The notes under the pieces are model-generated. The model was given only the letters and a program-made list of their open reading frames with translations. It had not been told where the DNA came from and did not search any database. From OLB9 sp041392785 (GTDB lineage: Bacteria > Bacteroidota > Bacteroidia > Chitinophagales > Saprospiraceae): 64,000 nt of DNA. Both the position numbers and the translations under genes were made by a program. Location: NCBI GenBank assembly GCA_041392785.1, contig JAWKLK010000011.1, positions 62,001-126,000 on the forward strand, in the 5' to 3' direction. Shown here one piece after another: positions 11,395-20,695 of the stretch. Position 1 is the stretch's first letter, and each line of letters starts with the position of its first letter.

Positions 11395-11640
11395 GAGTGA
11401 TTGCTAATAATTCATTTAGTTATTGCACAAATATGTTATTGTCTCAATTTTGTTGTAAAAAACTAGGTTATTGTCTAAATTGCATTATAAAAAAAATTTG
11501 AATAAAAAAAATCACAAATATAGTAAAATACTATTTTTAATATATAATGTATTGACTATCTGCACTTTTAAAAGTTATCCACATTTTATGGGGATAACTT
11601 TTCATCTTATCCGTAGGATATTTTATTAATTATTTTTGTT
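11395..11640. other. AT-rich stretch with hairpin, DnaA box and short direct repeats
   Basis: The motif GTTATTGTCTnAATT occurs twice (about 11434 and 11468). A perfect 11-bp stem AAAAGTTATCC/GGATAACTTTT lies at 11570-11602. Its left arm and loop contain TTATCCACA (11575-11583), the consensus DnaA box. The right arm reads TTATCCCCA on the other strand, one base from consensus. The hairpin also looks like a factor-independent terminator. No gene ends close to it on either strand except the doubtful minus frame over the 21-bp repeat, which runs away from it. Confidence 0.45.
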
Positions 11641-11763
11641 TCTTTGCATAAGAAGTCTGTGCATTTGTGTTGTATAAAGATATATCACTTATTGTTAATG
11701 TTCCCATGATAAGTGATTTATGAATGTGGAACAATTTTTTTAATCCTTAAAAATTTTCATAAA

Positions 11764-12138
11764 ATGAAATTTCGTAGGAAAAGTGCGGCTATAATGGCAG
11801 CACAAAACAGGCTTGCGGGATTGATGAATATCGATCCAGTTGTTGATTTGGGTAACGGACTGAGTGTGCAGTCATACCAGGCAAAAATTGATATGACCCA
11901 AGAAAAGCTCGATGCGTATGTCAATGCGGTAGCGAAGGCAGATGCTGCAAGAGTTATGCTAGGAGACGCTGAGAAGGAGTTAAATGATTTCAGCGATCAC
12001 ATCATGCGTGGGGTGTCAGTAAAATTTGGCTTGGACAGTGCTGAGTACGTCAGTATCGGGGGTATCCGTAAAAAAGACAGGAAAAGACCAGTTCGTAAAA
12101 ACCAGTCTTCTCTTGTCGTATCCGAAAATGAAGGTTAA
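11764..12138 (+). CDS. Conserved small protein of unknown function (124 aa)
   Basis: The ATG at 11764 is preferred over one at 11713 because the protein then begins MKFRRKSAAIMAAQNRLAGL and the preceding 17 codons look like leader DNA. The sequence is helical, with patterns NRLAGLMNIDPVVDLGNGLS, YQAKIDMTQEKLDAYVNAVA and a basic tail (GGIRKKDRKRPVRKNQ). There is no signal peptide or membrane segment. I recall similar small proteins annotated only as hypothetical in Saprospiria and relatives, but no function. It is monocistronic and followed by a strong terminator. Confidence 0.8.
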   Translation: MKFRRKSAAIMAAQNRLAGLMNIDPVVDLGNGLSVQSYQAKIDMTQEKLDAYVNAVAKADAARVMLGDAEKELNDFSDHIMRGVSVKFGLDSAEYVSIGGIRKKDRKRPVRKNQSSLVVSENEG

Positions 12139-12173
12139 TTTGAAGATTTGACTTCATTTATCGGCTAATGATA

Positions 12174-12206
12174 GGTCTCTCAAATTAATTGAGAGGCCTT
12201 TTTTCT
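12174..12206 (+). terminator. Factor-independent terminator
   Basis: GGTCTCTCAA/TTGAGAGGCC forms a 10-bp stem (one G-U pair) with a short ATTAA-type loop, followed by TTTTTTCTTTTT. It ends the small gene at 11764-12138. Confidence 0.9.
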
Positions 12207-12514
12207 TTTTTGGTCACTATTAAAAAAAAACTTAAAATTGTAAAACACATTTGCAATACGATTTGCAAAACCCATTGGTTCACTATAAATCTAAATGTAA
12301 AAACTGAAACATATCAGTCTTAGTGTGTTCTCTTAATTTGATACAGGTTGGAATAAACCTTTAATTTTAAATACAAATAACTCGACAAATTTATAATAAA
12401 TTTATGATATCGCAATATACATACTAATACTTTTTTATTTTCTGACTAATTTGTGCTGAAAAAAGTAACTCGAATAGGATGATTATACTAGACATTATCG
12501 TTCATTAATTATTA

Positions 12515-14359
12515 TTAACTAGGACATGTCTTACACAATGAAAATTGAACTATTGTTTTGAACATATCATCTTGATAACCAGCAAATTTTAAATCACCAA
12601 GGTTATAATTTAAAATCTCCTTGATAATGTTTATGCCCATGCCTTTCTTGCCATACAAGCCCAAGGATTGTTCGTCCGGTTTCATAGTTTTATTTTTTAT
12701 TTCAAAATAAGCATAATTATCGTCCCTAGATATTTCGATTTCAATGTCACCATCCAAAGGGCTATACTTGACACTATTGTCAACAAGGTTTCTGATGACG
12801 GCCTGAATACCAATCCTATCCCCTGCAATAATTATGTCTTTAAATCTCGGAGCATACACCAAATGAAGTTTTTTTGTTTCAATAATAGGGTCATATTGAT
12901 CCAAAACCAGAAGTAATTCATTGTATAAATGGCAAATATTATCTCTATCTGCTGCTACATTAGACGTTTTTTTAACCAAATTGTACACATTATCACTTAT
13001 CTTAAACACACTAAGTGAAAGATTGTACAGTTGTTGTGTCTCAGGTTTATTTGGCATCTCAGACATTAAATCTTGAGTAAGCATCATTTGGGATAATAAT
13101 GGAGTCCTTATATCATGACCCATTACATTTAAAATTTGGTCTTTATATGTATTCGAAATAGATATAGTGTCGGCATACTGTTTCAATCTTAATAAAAAGT
13201 ATATAAAGCCACCAATTAAAATCAACAAAAGAGTCCCTATTATATACAATAAGTTTAATTTTTGCCGTTGTGCTACATTTTGATGTTCTAGCAAGGTGTT
13301 TTCCATTTCCTTTTCTTTTACATTAAATTTCACTTCAAACTCCGCAAATTTATCCCTATTTAGGTGTACCAAAAATGAATCTTGTAATGCCAGGTAATCC
13401 AAAATGATACTATCAACTTTCTGAGGCATACCAGTAGTATGGTAAAACCCTAATAAAGTACGGTAACCGTCGATTTTCATACTCAATCCACGTTTTTCCA
13501 TAATGTTCAATCTATTAACAAAATATTGCTCAGCCTTAATATAGTCTTTCAAAGCAGAATACACCTCGCCTAGTTAAAAATTTGTTACCACTAATAAATC
13601 ATCGCTGCTGATTTGATGCCCTATAGAGTCAGCCTTTAATATGTATTCCAGTGATTTGGTATAGTCCTTCAGATTATATAAATTCCTCCCATATGTGTAG
13701 TAATAAAATCCTAAACTTCTCTTTTTAGAAGGGAATTCTAAAGTGTCATAAATAATTTTCGATTTATTCAAATATTCCATTGACTTTTTATAATCCTTCG
13801 CATTTGTATAGGTCAAAGCCATTCCATTTTGCATAAATATTTGTTGCTCTGGGTTGGGATATTGTTTCAACAATGTCAAACCCTTCTCAAAATACTCATA
13901 GTTGGAAGTTCTGGTATGGTTATAATTAAAGGTGCTATTTTTAAGCTCTCCCAACCTATAAAGAGATCTAATTATATTTAATGTATCCTTCTTCTCTCCA
14001 AAAATTTGATATGCTTATAGAAAATATTGTAATGCTAAATCCAAGTTTCCTGTTCCTTTATAATAGTAATATCCTAAAACAATTTTCACTTTAAAATAAC
14101 CCTTAATTCCAAAAACCCTATCTTCTAAAGTCTTTAACTCATTTTCATAGTCTTTGACCTTCAATGCATCCATTACGACCAACTCCCAACAAAGATTACA
14201 TAGGATGTCTAATCGAATTGAATCACCCAAATTAGGTGTACTCAATTCCCTTTTTAAAGCATCAATTTTATTATTCTGACTTATGGACTTAAAATTCAGA
14301 ATAGATAAAAAAAGAAAAATCAACAAGATGTGATTTCTATATTTCATAACTTTTGGCAC
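12515..14359 (-). pseudogene. TPR sensor histidine kinase with two in-frame stop codons
   Basis: One continuous frame from 14359 (or the ATG at 14347) to 12515 encodes a signal-peptide-like start, TPR repeats, a membrane segment (about 13254-13195, LLYIIGTLLLILIGGFIYFL), a HisKA-like box (VMGHDIRTPLL, phospho-acceptor His) and a HATPase domain (NLVDNSVKYSP, KGMGINI). The frame is broken only by TAA at 14015-14017 (YFL*AYQIFGE) and TAA at 13574-13576 (TNF*LGEVYSAL). Both pieces continue in the same frame, so these are substitutions, not indels. Both stops lie in TPR helices where Lys, Gln or Glu would fit. It is transcribed away from a LytTR regulator gene just upstream, the usual partner type. 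The 3' piece, from an ATG at 13564, could still give a truncated kinase. Confidence 0.8.
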
Positions 14360-14733
14360 GTGAATAATAAATATGACCGTTTACTTTTGCTTACAAAGTA
14401 TTTTTACACATAAATATTAATATTTCAAAAAAATCGCACATGATGACTATTAATGATATAAGCATAATGCTCAATATTTCTTTAATTCAAGATTACACTT
14501 TCTAAAAACCTATAAAAACGAATCATCAAATGTCATACATATTAAACTTCTTTTATAGAAAATTAATAAACAAAAAATTTTTATGCATTTTAAATAATCA
14601 TTGGGGTTATACGGGGTAAATATAATCGAATTATACATAAATTTGTAATTTTTGTACCATAAATTAGTAATGTTTAACTTATATGAAAATTCTTCAACTT
14701 TTTAACCAAATCAAAACTCTGTAACTACTTATA
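14360..14733. other. Intergenic, no gene seen
   Basis: AT-rich DNA between the kinase and regulator genes, both on the minus strand. I see no open frame, RNA gene or clear hairpin. It probably holds the promoter of the kinase gene. Confidence 0.5.
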
Positions 14734-15456
14734 TCAACTTGGTTGGTTTATCAATTTTTTTAATGGATCCTTACTACTATATAATTGCTTTACTTTTGAT
14801 CGATATGTTCTACCGATAGGTAAGGACTTACTTCCAATATCTAATGTGGCTTTACTGTAATTGATACTTTTAATAAATTTGGACGCCACAGCATAACTTT
14901 TGTGGATTCTTATAAATTTTTCATCCTCCAAAATTTTCAACAAATTAGACATAGATGCCCTTACAACAATTCTTTTTTCAAAAGTACAAATAGTACTATA
15001 ATTTCTATCGGATTCAAGCCATCTAATATCATTGATATCTACGATATTAGACAATGACCCACTATTGATCAAAAACTGTTTATCTATATTTTCCATTTTT
15101 CTTATATGTAGTAAATCAATTACACTTTTGAGTGTGTATTTATGAAATGGCTTAACCAAGAATACCAAATGTTCTGTATTGTTGATCTTTTTATAAGAAC
15201 TGTCACTTCCATCCTCAGAAATAAAAATTACAGGTATTGATAACTGGTTCAAGGGCTCCAATAAATCAAGTCCTGTTTTTTCTCCCTTTAAATGAACATC
15301 CGCAATAACTAGTTGCGGTTTTAAATTTTCAACATGATCTAAACCGTCTTGATAATTATCTGCCACTGCTACAACATTATATCCCAGTTCTTTCTGAAGT
15401 GTTTTGATTAACCATTGTAAATAATAACTATCATCCTCAATTACAATAATATTCAT
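14734..15456 (-). CDS. LytTR-family response regulator
   Basis: Residues 1-120 form a receiver domain: acidic pair D8/D9, phospho-acceptor D53 in LVIADVHLKG, and K102 in FLVKPFHK. Residues about 135-235 form a LytTR DNA-binding domain (DINDIRWLESDRNYSTI, then FIRIHKSYAVASKFI and LPIGRTYRSKVKQL). The length of 240 aa is normal for the family. It is intact, although the neighbouring kinase gene carries two stops. It should bind direct repeats upstream of target promoters when phosphorylated; targets cannot be told from the window. Confidence 0.93.
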   Translation of the reverse strand: MNIIVIEDDSYYLQWLIKTLQKELGYNVVAVADNYQDGLDHVENLKPQLVIADVHLKGEKTGLDLLEPLNQLSIPVIFISEDGSDSSYKKINNTEHLVFLVKPFHKYTLKSVIDLLHIRKMENIDKQFLINSGSLSNIVDINDIRWLESDRNYSTICTFEKRIVVRASMSNLLKILEDEKFIRIHKSYAVASKFIKSINYSKATLDIGSKSLPIGRTYRSKVKQLYSSKDPLKKLINQPS

Positions 15457-15789
15457 ATTCGTTATATATAATTTATACCAAAGGTACGAAATGTAATATT
15501 TTGAGTACAGATTACATTATTTTCTTGGATAAAATGCACAAATATGTGTACAAACTATCATTTTCGTATTATTAATTAAATTATTATATGATATAGAATT
15601 TTAAAAATACCATAATAAGTTACTTCTCATCAGTGACTATAGATACTTTCTTAACATTTTTATGTAAAAAAATAAAGCACAAAAATAGTCATTAAGAGAT
15701 GGCTATTCAAATTGGTTTCAATATTTTAAATTGTAGTAAAATGATCATACTTCAAACCAGCAAATTGCAAAATGGATATTTCTAGTTAA
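15457..15789. other. Intergenic, no gene seen
   Basis: AT-rich DNA between two minus-strand regulators. No convincing frame, RNA gene or terminator. It should contain the promoter of the LytTR gene. Confidence 0.5.
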
Positions 15790-16380
15790 TCAATCGAGAA
15801 CAATTAATCCTCCGTGATACTTTGCTATAAGTTGAGATTTTGAGTTCACTTTTGTAGCAGTATAAATCTTCTTTACATAAAAGCGTACACTATCTCTTGA
15901 AATTTTCAACTTAGTAGCTATCTGGTCGTATTTATTTCCTTCTAGTAACAAATGAAAAACTGACAAAGCGTGTTTCTGTAGTCGGACTTTGATTAGTTTC
16001 TGCTCTTGGGGTACAGTTACAACCTCTCTTGAGTTATTGACTATTTCCCATTCTCCGTTACTATCTAAAATACTTTTTAGATAAGAAGTATCATCAGTAA
16101 TGAGTTGTACATGTATTTCACTCAAATCTATACTGTAGTTAGATTTCAAAATCAAATGAATCTTTACATCTTTATTCAATTTGTTTAGAATGTTTAGAAA
16201 ATTAGACTCATCTTTTCCAAATTTCTTTAAATATAGAACTAGTACTTTTGCATCACAGACAAAGCTATTTTTCAATAGACTAAGAGGCTCATCGAAACCT
16301 AAAACACATACCTTGTCCTTCTTACTGTTCTTCAAATTTACCCTATTTTCATTCATAACAACAAATTGATCATTATGCAT
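15790..16380 (-). CDS. LuxR-type HTH regulator
   Basis: A 196-residue protein. The C-terminal part, about 135-190, is a LuxR/GerE-type helix-turn-helix (LSVFHLLLEGNKYDQIATKL, then SRDSVRFYVKKIYTATKVNS). The N-terminal 110 residues are receiver-like in length and beta/alpha pattern (KVCVLGFDEPLSLL, VLVLYLKKFG) but lack a clear phospho-acceptor Asp and the conserved Lys. I infer a pseudo-receiver or a diverged signal domain. It is monocistronic and not clearly linked to the neighbouring kinase. Confidence 0.8.
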   Translation of the reverse strand: MHNDQFVVMNENRVNLKNSKKDKVCVLGFDEPLSLLKNSFVCDAKVLVLYLKKFGKDESNFLNILNKLNKDVKIHLILKSNYSIDLSEIHVQLITDDTSYLKSILDSNGEWEIVNNSREVVTVPQEQKLIKVRLQKHALSVFHLLLEGNKYDQIATKLKISRDSVRFYVKKIYTATKVNSKSQLIAKYHGGLIVLD

Positions 16381-16757
16381 AATATAAAATTTTACTCAAA
16401 TGTATGTATTATAGTAAAGTACATAGCAACTAATTTGGATATATGTGATTAATTACATATTATTGTATATAAACTACATTTATTGATGCTATTTGTTGTA
16501 TTATTTCCCATAATAGACATAAAAAATCAAAGATGTAATTTATAATTTATAACTTGATGTGATGGAAAAACACATAAGACTACAAAACAAATCTTCCAAT
16601 TTTAGTCAATCTTATTTTACATTCTAACTAATTAATTTGGCATGTTTCTTGCACAAATTATAATAGATCATTTTATAACACTTTTTCCTTAATTCTGAAA
16701 AAATGTTGCGGAAAGTACCCCCATACTTACCTGAAGTGATCCAATCCCATGGACAGC
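16381..16757. other. Intergenic, no gene seen
   Basis: AT-rich DNA between the LuxR-type gene and an orphan hairpin. TGTAATTTATAATTTATAAC-like and ATTACATATTATTGTATATA stretches are partly symmetrical and could bind a regulator, but nothing decisive is visible. Confidence 0.35.
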
Positions 16758-16813
16758 GTGCCCGACATTCTCATTATCGGCAATTGTTTAGACTTTGTTG
16801 ATAAGTCGGGCAC
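16758..16813. other. Long-range hairpin, possible structured RNA or terminator
   Basis: GTGCCCGAC (16758-16766) pairs with GTCGGGCAC (16805-16813), and inside it TTATC pairs with GATAA. The GC-rich arms stand out from the AT-rich surroundings. On the plus strand CATTTTTC follows. It lies just after the stop of the minus-strand GH3 gene, so it may help end that transcript, or be part of a small plus-strand RNA. Confidence 0.4.
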
Positions 16814-16819
16814 CATTTT

Positions 16820-18322
16820 TCACCATTCTAAGTACTTCTGCAAATGATCAGCTATTTTTCTATCATTGCTCAGTCTTGGCACTTTATTTTGACCTCCTAA
16901 TTTACCAATGGATTTCATGTAATCTCTAAATGCATCCTTCTTTAAGACACTAACTTTCAGCGGTTTCAATATTTTCCCTGCTATCAGATCATCATAGTAA
17001 ATATTTTGTACTCGCATGATTTCATCAAGCCTAGATTCAAAAGACGACAAATTTTCAATTGATCCATCAAATTCAACAAACCATTCATGGTAAGGTAAAT
17101 TCCCATCAACAGGATTGACTTGTGGTGCTACAGTAAATTCTACGAGCTTGATATGGAATTCTTTTGCTGCGATTGTCATAGCTTCATCCACTTCCTTGCC
17201 AATAACATGCTCGCCAAAAGCTGAAATATAATGCTTAACCCTACCAGAGACCACAAGCCTATATGGATTGATTGATATGAATCTGACACAATCCCCTATA
17301 TCATAACCAAACAACCCAGCATTGTTATGAATAATGATAGCATAGTCCTTCCCTACTTCAACATCTTTTAACATGATCCTATCGGGATTCCTATCATGTA
17401 CTTTTTCCAATGGGATAAATTCAAAAAATATCCCAGAATTGGTGTTTAATAGAAGTCCATCTTGTCTATAGTCATCTTGAAAAGCTATGAATCCTTCAGA
17501 TGCTGGATATGTCTCAATACTATCTATACGGCTACCTATAAGACTTTCTAATTTATATCTGTATGGTTCAAAATTCACGCCACCGTAAATGAACAATGAC
17601 AAATTTGGAAAGACTTGCTTTACTGTGGATTTACCGGTTTTTGCTAATATTTTTTCATAATACATTTGTACCCAAGGAGGAATTCCGCTGATCAGGCGCA
17701 TATCTCTTTTTACAGTTTCTTCTATAATCATCTCTAACTTCTCCTCCCAATCTTCTATACAGTTTGTCGATAATGAGGGCAATTGATTTTTGCGGATCCA
17801 GCTAGGTATTTCATGATTTACTATTCCCGACAACCTTCCTGTTGGGATCCCTTGTATATGTTCCAATTCAGGTGATCCTGAAAGAAAAATGACATTGCCA
17901 TCAAAAACAGCAGCACTACCTTTTAAATGAAAATAATTAAACATCGCAGTTCTCGCTGAATTCAGGTGATTGGGCAAACTATCTTCAGTAATGGGTATGT
18001 ACTTAATCCCACTGGTAGTCCCTGATGTCTTTGCAAAGTATTTGGGTTTTCCTTTCCACAAGACATTTGTTTCACCGGATTTTATTAGCTCAATATAGTG
18101 CTTTATCCCTTCGTAGTCTTTTATTGGAATTGCAGATTTGAAACTTTCATAATTGTGAATATCTCGAAAATGATGGTCTAACCCGAATTTCGTTTGACTG
18201 GCATTTCTTACCAAATGATGCATGATCGATGATTGATCTTTAACAGCATTTTTCTGCATTTTCAGAGTATTCGCATAGGCGAATGAGGCTACACGTTTTA
18301 CTATATATGATTTTAATCCCAT
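16820..18322 (-). CDS. GH3-family protein (acyl-adenylate-forming)
   Basis: The 500-residue protein matches the bacterial GH3 family: an N-terminal helical part, then the ATP-binding signature FAKTSGTTSGIKYIPIT (about residues 95-112), SGSPELEHIQGIPTGRLSG, FIYGGVNFEPYR, ETYPASEGFIAFQDD and a C-terminal lid domain. Plant GH3 enzymes adenylate acyl acids and join them to amino acids. Bacterial members share the fold, but their substrates are largely unknown. It is cytoplasmic, complete and of usual length, divergent from the CoA-transferase gene across a 297-bp intergenic region. The product should be called GH3 family only; a hormone role must not be assumed. Confidence 0.92.
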   Translation of the reverse strand: MGLKSYIVKRVASFAYANTLKMQKNAVKDQSSIMHHLVRNASQTKFGLDHHFRDIHNYESFKSAIPIKDYEGIKHYIELIKSGETNVLWKGKPKYFAKTSGTTSGIKYIPITEDSLPNHLNSARTAMFNYFHLKGSAAVFDGNVIFLSGSPELEHIQGIPTGRLSGIVNHEIPSWIRKNQLPSLSTNCIEDWEEKLEMIIEETVKRDMRLISGIPPWVQMYYEKILAKTGKSTVKQVFPNLSLFIYGGVNFEPYRYKLESLIGSRIDSIETYPASEGFIAFQDDYRQDGLLLNTNSGIFFEFIPLEKVHDRNPDRIMLKDVEVGKDYAIIIHNNAGLFGYDIGDCVRFISINPYRLVVSGRVKHYISAFGEHVIGKEVDEAMTIAAKEFHIKLVEFTVAPQVNPVDGNLPYHEWFVEFDGSIENLSSFESRLDEIMRVQNIYYDDLIAGKILKPLKVSVLKKDAFRDYMKSIGKLGGQNKVPRLSNDRKIADHLQKYLEW

Positions 18323-18619
18323 GTCAAGGTATATATTCTGATTGCAAAGTTATAAAATGTGTACCGGAAGATCATTAATGCGCAATAAAAACCTACCAAA
18401 ACGATGAAATACCAATCATATTATATTATTTTCACTATATATAATATTATTAATCTGTATATTATGATTTATTATTTTTATGCAAGGCAATTATTACATT
18501 ATTATTTACCTATCACTTTTATCACATTAACGGTATATTATGATACAGAATGACATGAATCATATCTGAAAAAATTTGTTGTTTGTTTCTTTGCGCCATA
18601 TTCTAAAAAAATAATTTAT

Positions 18620-19912
18620 ATGAGATATCCATTTCAATACCAATCACCGGATACAGCACTCCAGCATATAAAAAGTGGTGATAGAGTGTTTGTCCATGGT
18701 AGTGCGCAAACTCCCACCACATTACTAAAACATTTGTCTTATCAAGCTGATAGATTGAGAGATGTAGAATTAGTATTCATCAGCGTACTCGGAGAAATTT
18801 TTGTAGATGCACCTGGAATGGAAGATGCATTTAAAATAAATTCGTTGTTCGTATCTGAACCAATTAGAAATGATGTCAATGAAGGTAGAGCAGATTATGT
18901 ACCTGTTTTCTTAAGTGAAATACCTGAATTATTCAAACGAAATGTTTTACCCATTGATGTTGCGCTCATCCAAGTTTCACCTCCTGATAAACATGGATAT
19001 TGTTCATTGGGCATCTCTGTAGATGTGGCAAGATCAGCAGTGAATACAGCAAAAATCATTATAGCCCAAGTCAATCCCAACGTTCCTAGAACTCATGGTG
19101 ATGGTGTCATTCATACCAACAGATTTAAAGCCATGATTTACACTGATGAACCATTACATGAAAGAACGTTTGGCGATAAGGTAGGTCCAAATGAGCAGAA
19201 AATAGGGGAATATGTGGCAGAGCTCATCGAAGACAGAAGCACCCTTCAAATGGGAATAGGTGCTATCCCTGATGCGGTACTAAGTTGTCTAACCAATCAT
19301 AAGGATTTGGGTGTACATACTGAGATGTTGTCAGATGGGATTTTAAATTTATTTGTACATGATGTTATTACCAACAAATATAAGACTATTCACCCTAATA
19401 AAATAGTATCAGGTTTTGCGCTAGGAAGTAAAAGACTTTATGATTATATTGATGATAACCCGGCATTTGCATTTTTGGATATTGATTATGTGAATGATCC
19501 ACATGTGATTCGAAGAAATCCTAAAGTTATTGCTATCAACAGTGCAATAGAAGTGGATATAACTGGACAGGTGGTATCAGATTCTATAGGAACCTATCAG
19601 TATAGCGGTGTAGGTGGTCAGATGGATTTTCTTAGAGGTGCTGCATTAAGTCATGGTGGAAAACCGATTATAGCACTGCCATCTAGAAATGCTAAAGGAA
19701 TATCTAAGATAGTACCTATGACACGACAAGGTGCTGGGATAGTAGCCACCAGAGCCCATGCACATTATATAGTGACGGAATATGGAGTTGCATATCTTTA
19801 TGGTAAAAATCTGAGACAACGCGCCAAAGCTCTTATTTCAATTGCTCATCCTGATGATAGAGATGCTTTAGATAAGTTTTGTTGGGAAAGGTTTAAAAAA
19901 TTTGATATTTAA
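18620..19912 (+). CDS. Acetyl-CoA hydrolase/transferase family CoA-transferase
   Basis: The 430-residue protein has the N-terminal family domain (GDRVFVHGSAQTPTTLL), the middle part QMGIGAIPDAVLSCL and the active-site region GVHTEMLSDGILNLF, where the Glu of HTEM is expected to form the glutamyl-CoA thioester. The C-terminal domain is also present (GVGGQMDFLRGAALSHGGKP, TEYGVAYLYGKNLRQRAKAL). It is closest in pattern to 4-hydroxybutyrate or acetate CoA-transferases. It moves CoA between acetyl-CoA and short carboxylic acids in the cytoplasm. The start ATG is the first in frame. It is monocistronic with its own terminator. The exact substrate cannot be read from sequence. Confidence 0.9.
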   Translation: MRYPFQYQSPDTALQHIKSGDRVFVHGSAQTPTTLLKHLSYQADRLRDVELVFISVLGEIFVDAPGMEDAFKINSLFVSEPIRNDVNEGRADYVPVFLSEIPELFKRNVLPIDVALIQVSPPDKHGYCSLGISVDVARSAVNTAKIIIAQVNPNVPRTHGDGVIHTNRFKAMIYTDEPLHERTFGDKVGPNEQKIGEYVAELIEDRSTLQMGIGAIPDAVLSCLTNHKDLGVHTEMLSDGILNLFVHDVITNKYKTIHPNKIVSGFALGSKRLYDYIDDNPAFAFLDIDYVNDPHVIRRNPKVIAINSAIEVDITGQVVSDSIGTYQYSGVGGQMDFLRGAALSHGGKPIIALPSRNAKGISKIVPMTRQGAGIVATRAHAHYIVTEYGVAYLYGKNLRQRAKALISIAHPDDRDALDKFCWERFKKFDI

Positions 19913-19933
19913 CAAAAATAATATTGTCTTTAT

Positions 19934-19975
19934 AAAAATGGATAATAACTCATATAGTTGTTATCCATTTTTCAT
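19934..19975 (+). terminator. Terminator of the CoA-transferase gene
   Basis: AAAAATGGATAATAACT pairs with AGTTGTTATCCATTTTT (one mismatch), followed by further Ts. It lies about 20 bp after the stop. Confidence 0.85.
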
Positions 19976-19987
19976 TTAATGAAAGTC

Positions 19988-20031
19988 AAAAAAAAATGCC
20001 AGAAAATAACCAAGACTTCTGACATTTTTTA
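19988..20031 (-). terminator. Terminator, probably for the small minus-strand gene
   Basis: AAAATGCCAGAA pairs with TTCTGACATTTT around an AATAACCAAGAC-type loop. A-rich sequence on the left and T-rich sequence on the right allow use in both directions. Confidence 0.7.
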
Positions 20032-20069
20032 CCTTTTGTGCAAATGATTCTGGGGGGAATCAAATTAAT

Positions 20070-20183
20070 TTACACACCAATAAATAGGTCTTGTTCTTCC
20101 TCCTGAGGAAAAGTGACCACCTTTTTTGTTTTGCTAAAAATCCCCACAAAAAAGGCTTTAAAGTCTTTCCAAAATTTGTTCAT
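20070..20183 (-). CDS. Small 37-residue protein, unknown
   Basis: An ATG at 20183 opens a frame to TAA at 20070. The product begins MNKFWKDFKAFFVGIFSKT and ends EEEQDLFIGV. It has an amphipathic, basic-aromatic N-terminal half and an acidic end. A terminator-like hairpin follows at 19988-20031, which supports a transcribed unit. It is too short for firm judgement. It could be a membrane-associated peptide, but no family is recognised. Confidence 0.45.
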   Translation of the reverse strand: MNKFWKDFKAFFVGIFSKTKKVVTFPQEEEQDLFIGV

Positions 20184-20409
20184 GGGTAAAAATTTAATTA
20201 TATTAATATATACGTACAAAACTATGATTTGTTACCCTAAATGTTCACAACAATTTGTTAAGCGCCAATAATTTACAAAAAAATAATATAAATTAACAGC
20301 TTGCAAAATTTTATATAATAAAATTTTGAATAAGATCACATGATAAAACCAAAAATATTCGGATTTATCTTCCAAACAAGGTGCTAGAAAATGTATTAAT
20401 TTTTCATAC

Positions 20410-20592
20410 TTATCTTAAAAATTTTTCGATGTCTTCACCTTCATTATCATAAATATCATCCCAGAATTTATTGGATTTAGGATTAATTTTGGAAGGTGGC
20501 GGAGTGGCTTTCTTTTTTGGCTTAAATTTGCCAAATTCCTCAGTTTCTAAAGGTTTCTTCTTGAAATCTTTTCGTTTTTTATCGTCCTTCAT
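20410..20592 (-). CDS. Small lysine-rich protein (60 aa), unknown
   Basis: Begins MKDDKKRKDFKKKPLETEEF and ends FWDDIYDNEGEDIEKFLR: basic first half, proline-rich middle, acidic end. There is no signal peptide or membrane segment, and it is probably disordered. It lies between the 37-residue gene and the SDR gene on the same strand. No family recognised. Confidence 0.6.
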   Translation of the reverse strand: MKDDKKRKDFKKKPLETEEFGKFKPKKKATPPPSKINPKSNKFWDDIYDNEGEDIEKFLR

Positions 20593-20695
20593 TTGAAATT
20601 TTTACGTTTTAAAGGAGAACAATTAGTGTTCTAAATAATGATTTATGTTTAAAATTTTGAAATAATACTACTAAGACTATAATTTTTATTAAATG

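Noticed and set aside
11395..11640. Firm call of a replication origin
   Set aside because: Only one perfect DnaA box and no origin-linked genes; skew and depth cannot be computed here.
12515..14359. Stop-codon reassignment (TAA read as an amino acid)
   Set aside because: TAA is the normal stop of many intact genes in this window, including dapB, dnaG and the CoA-transferase gene.
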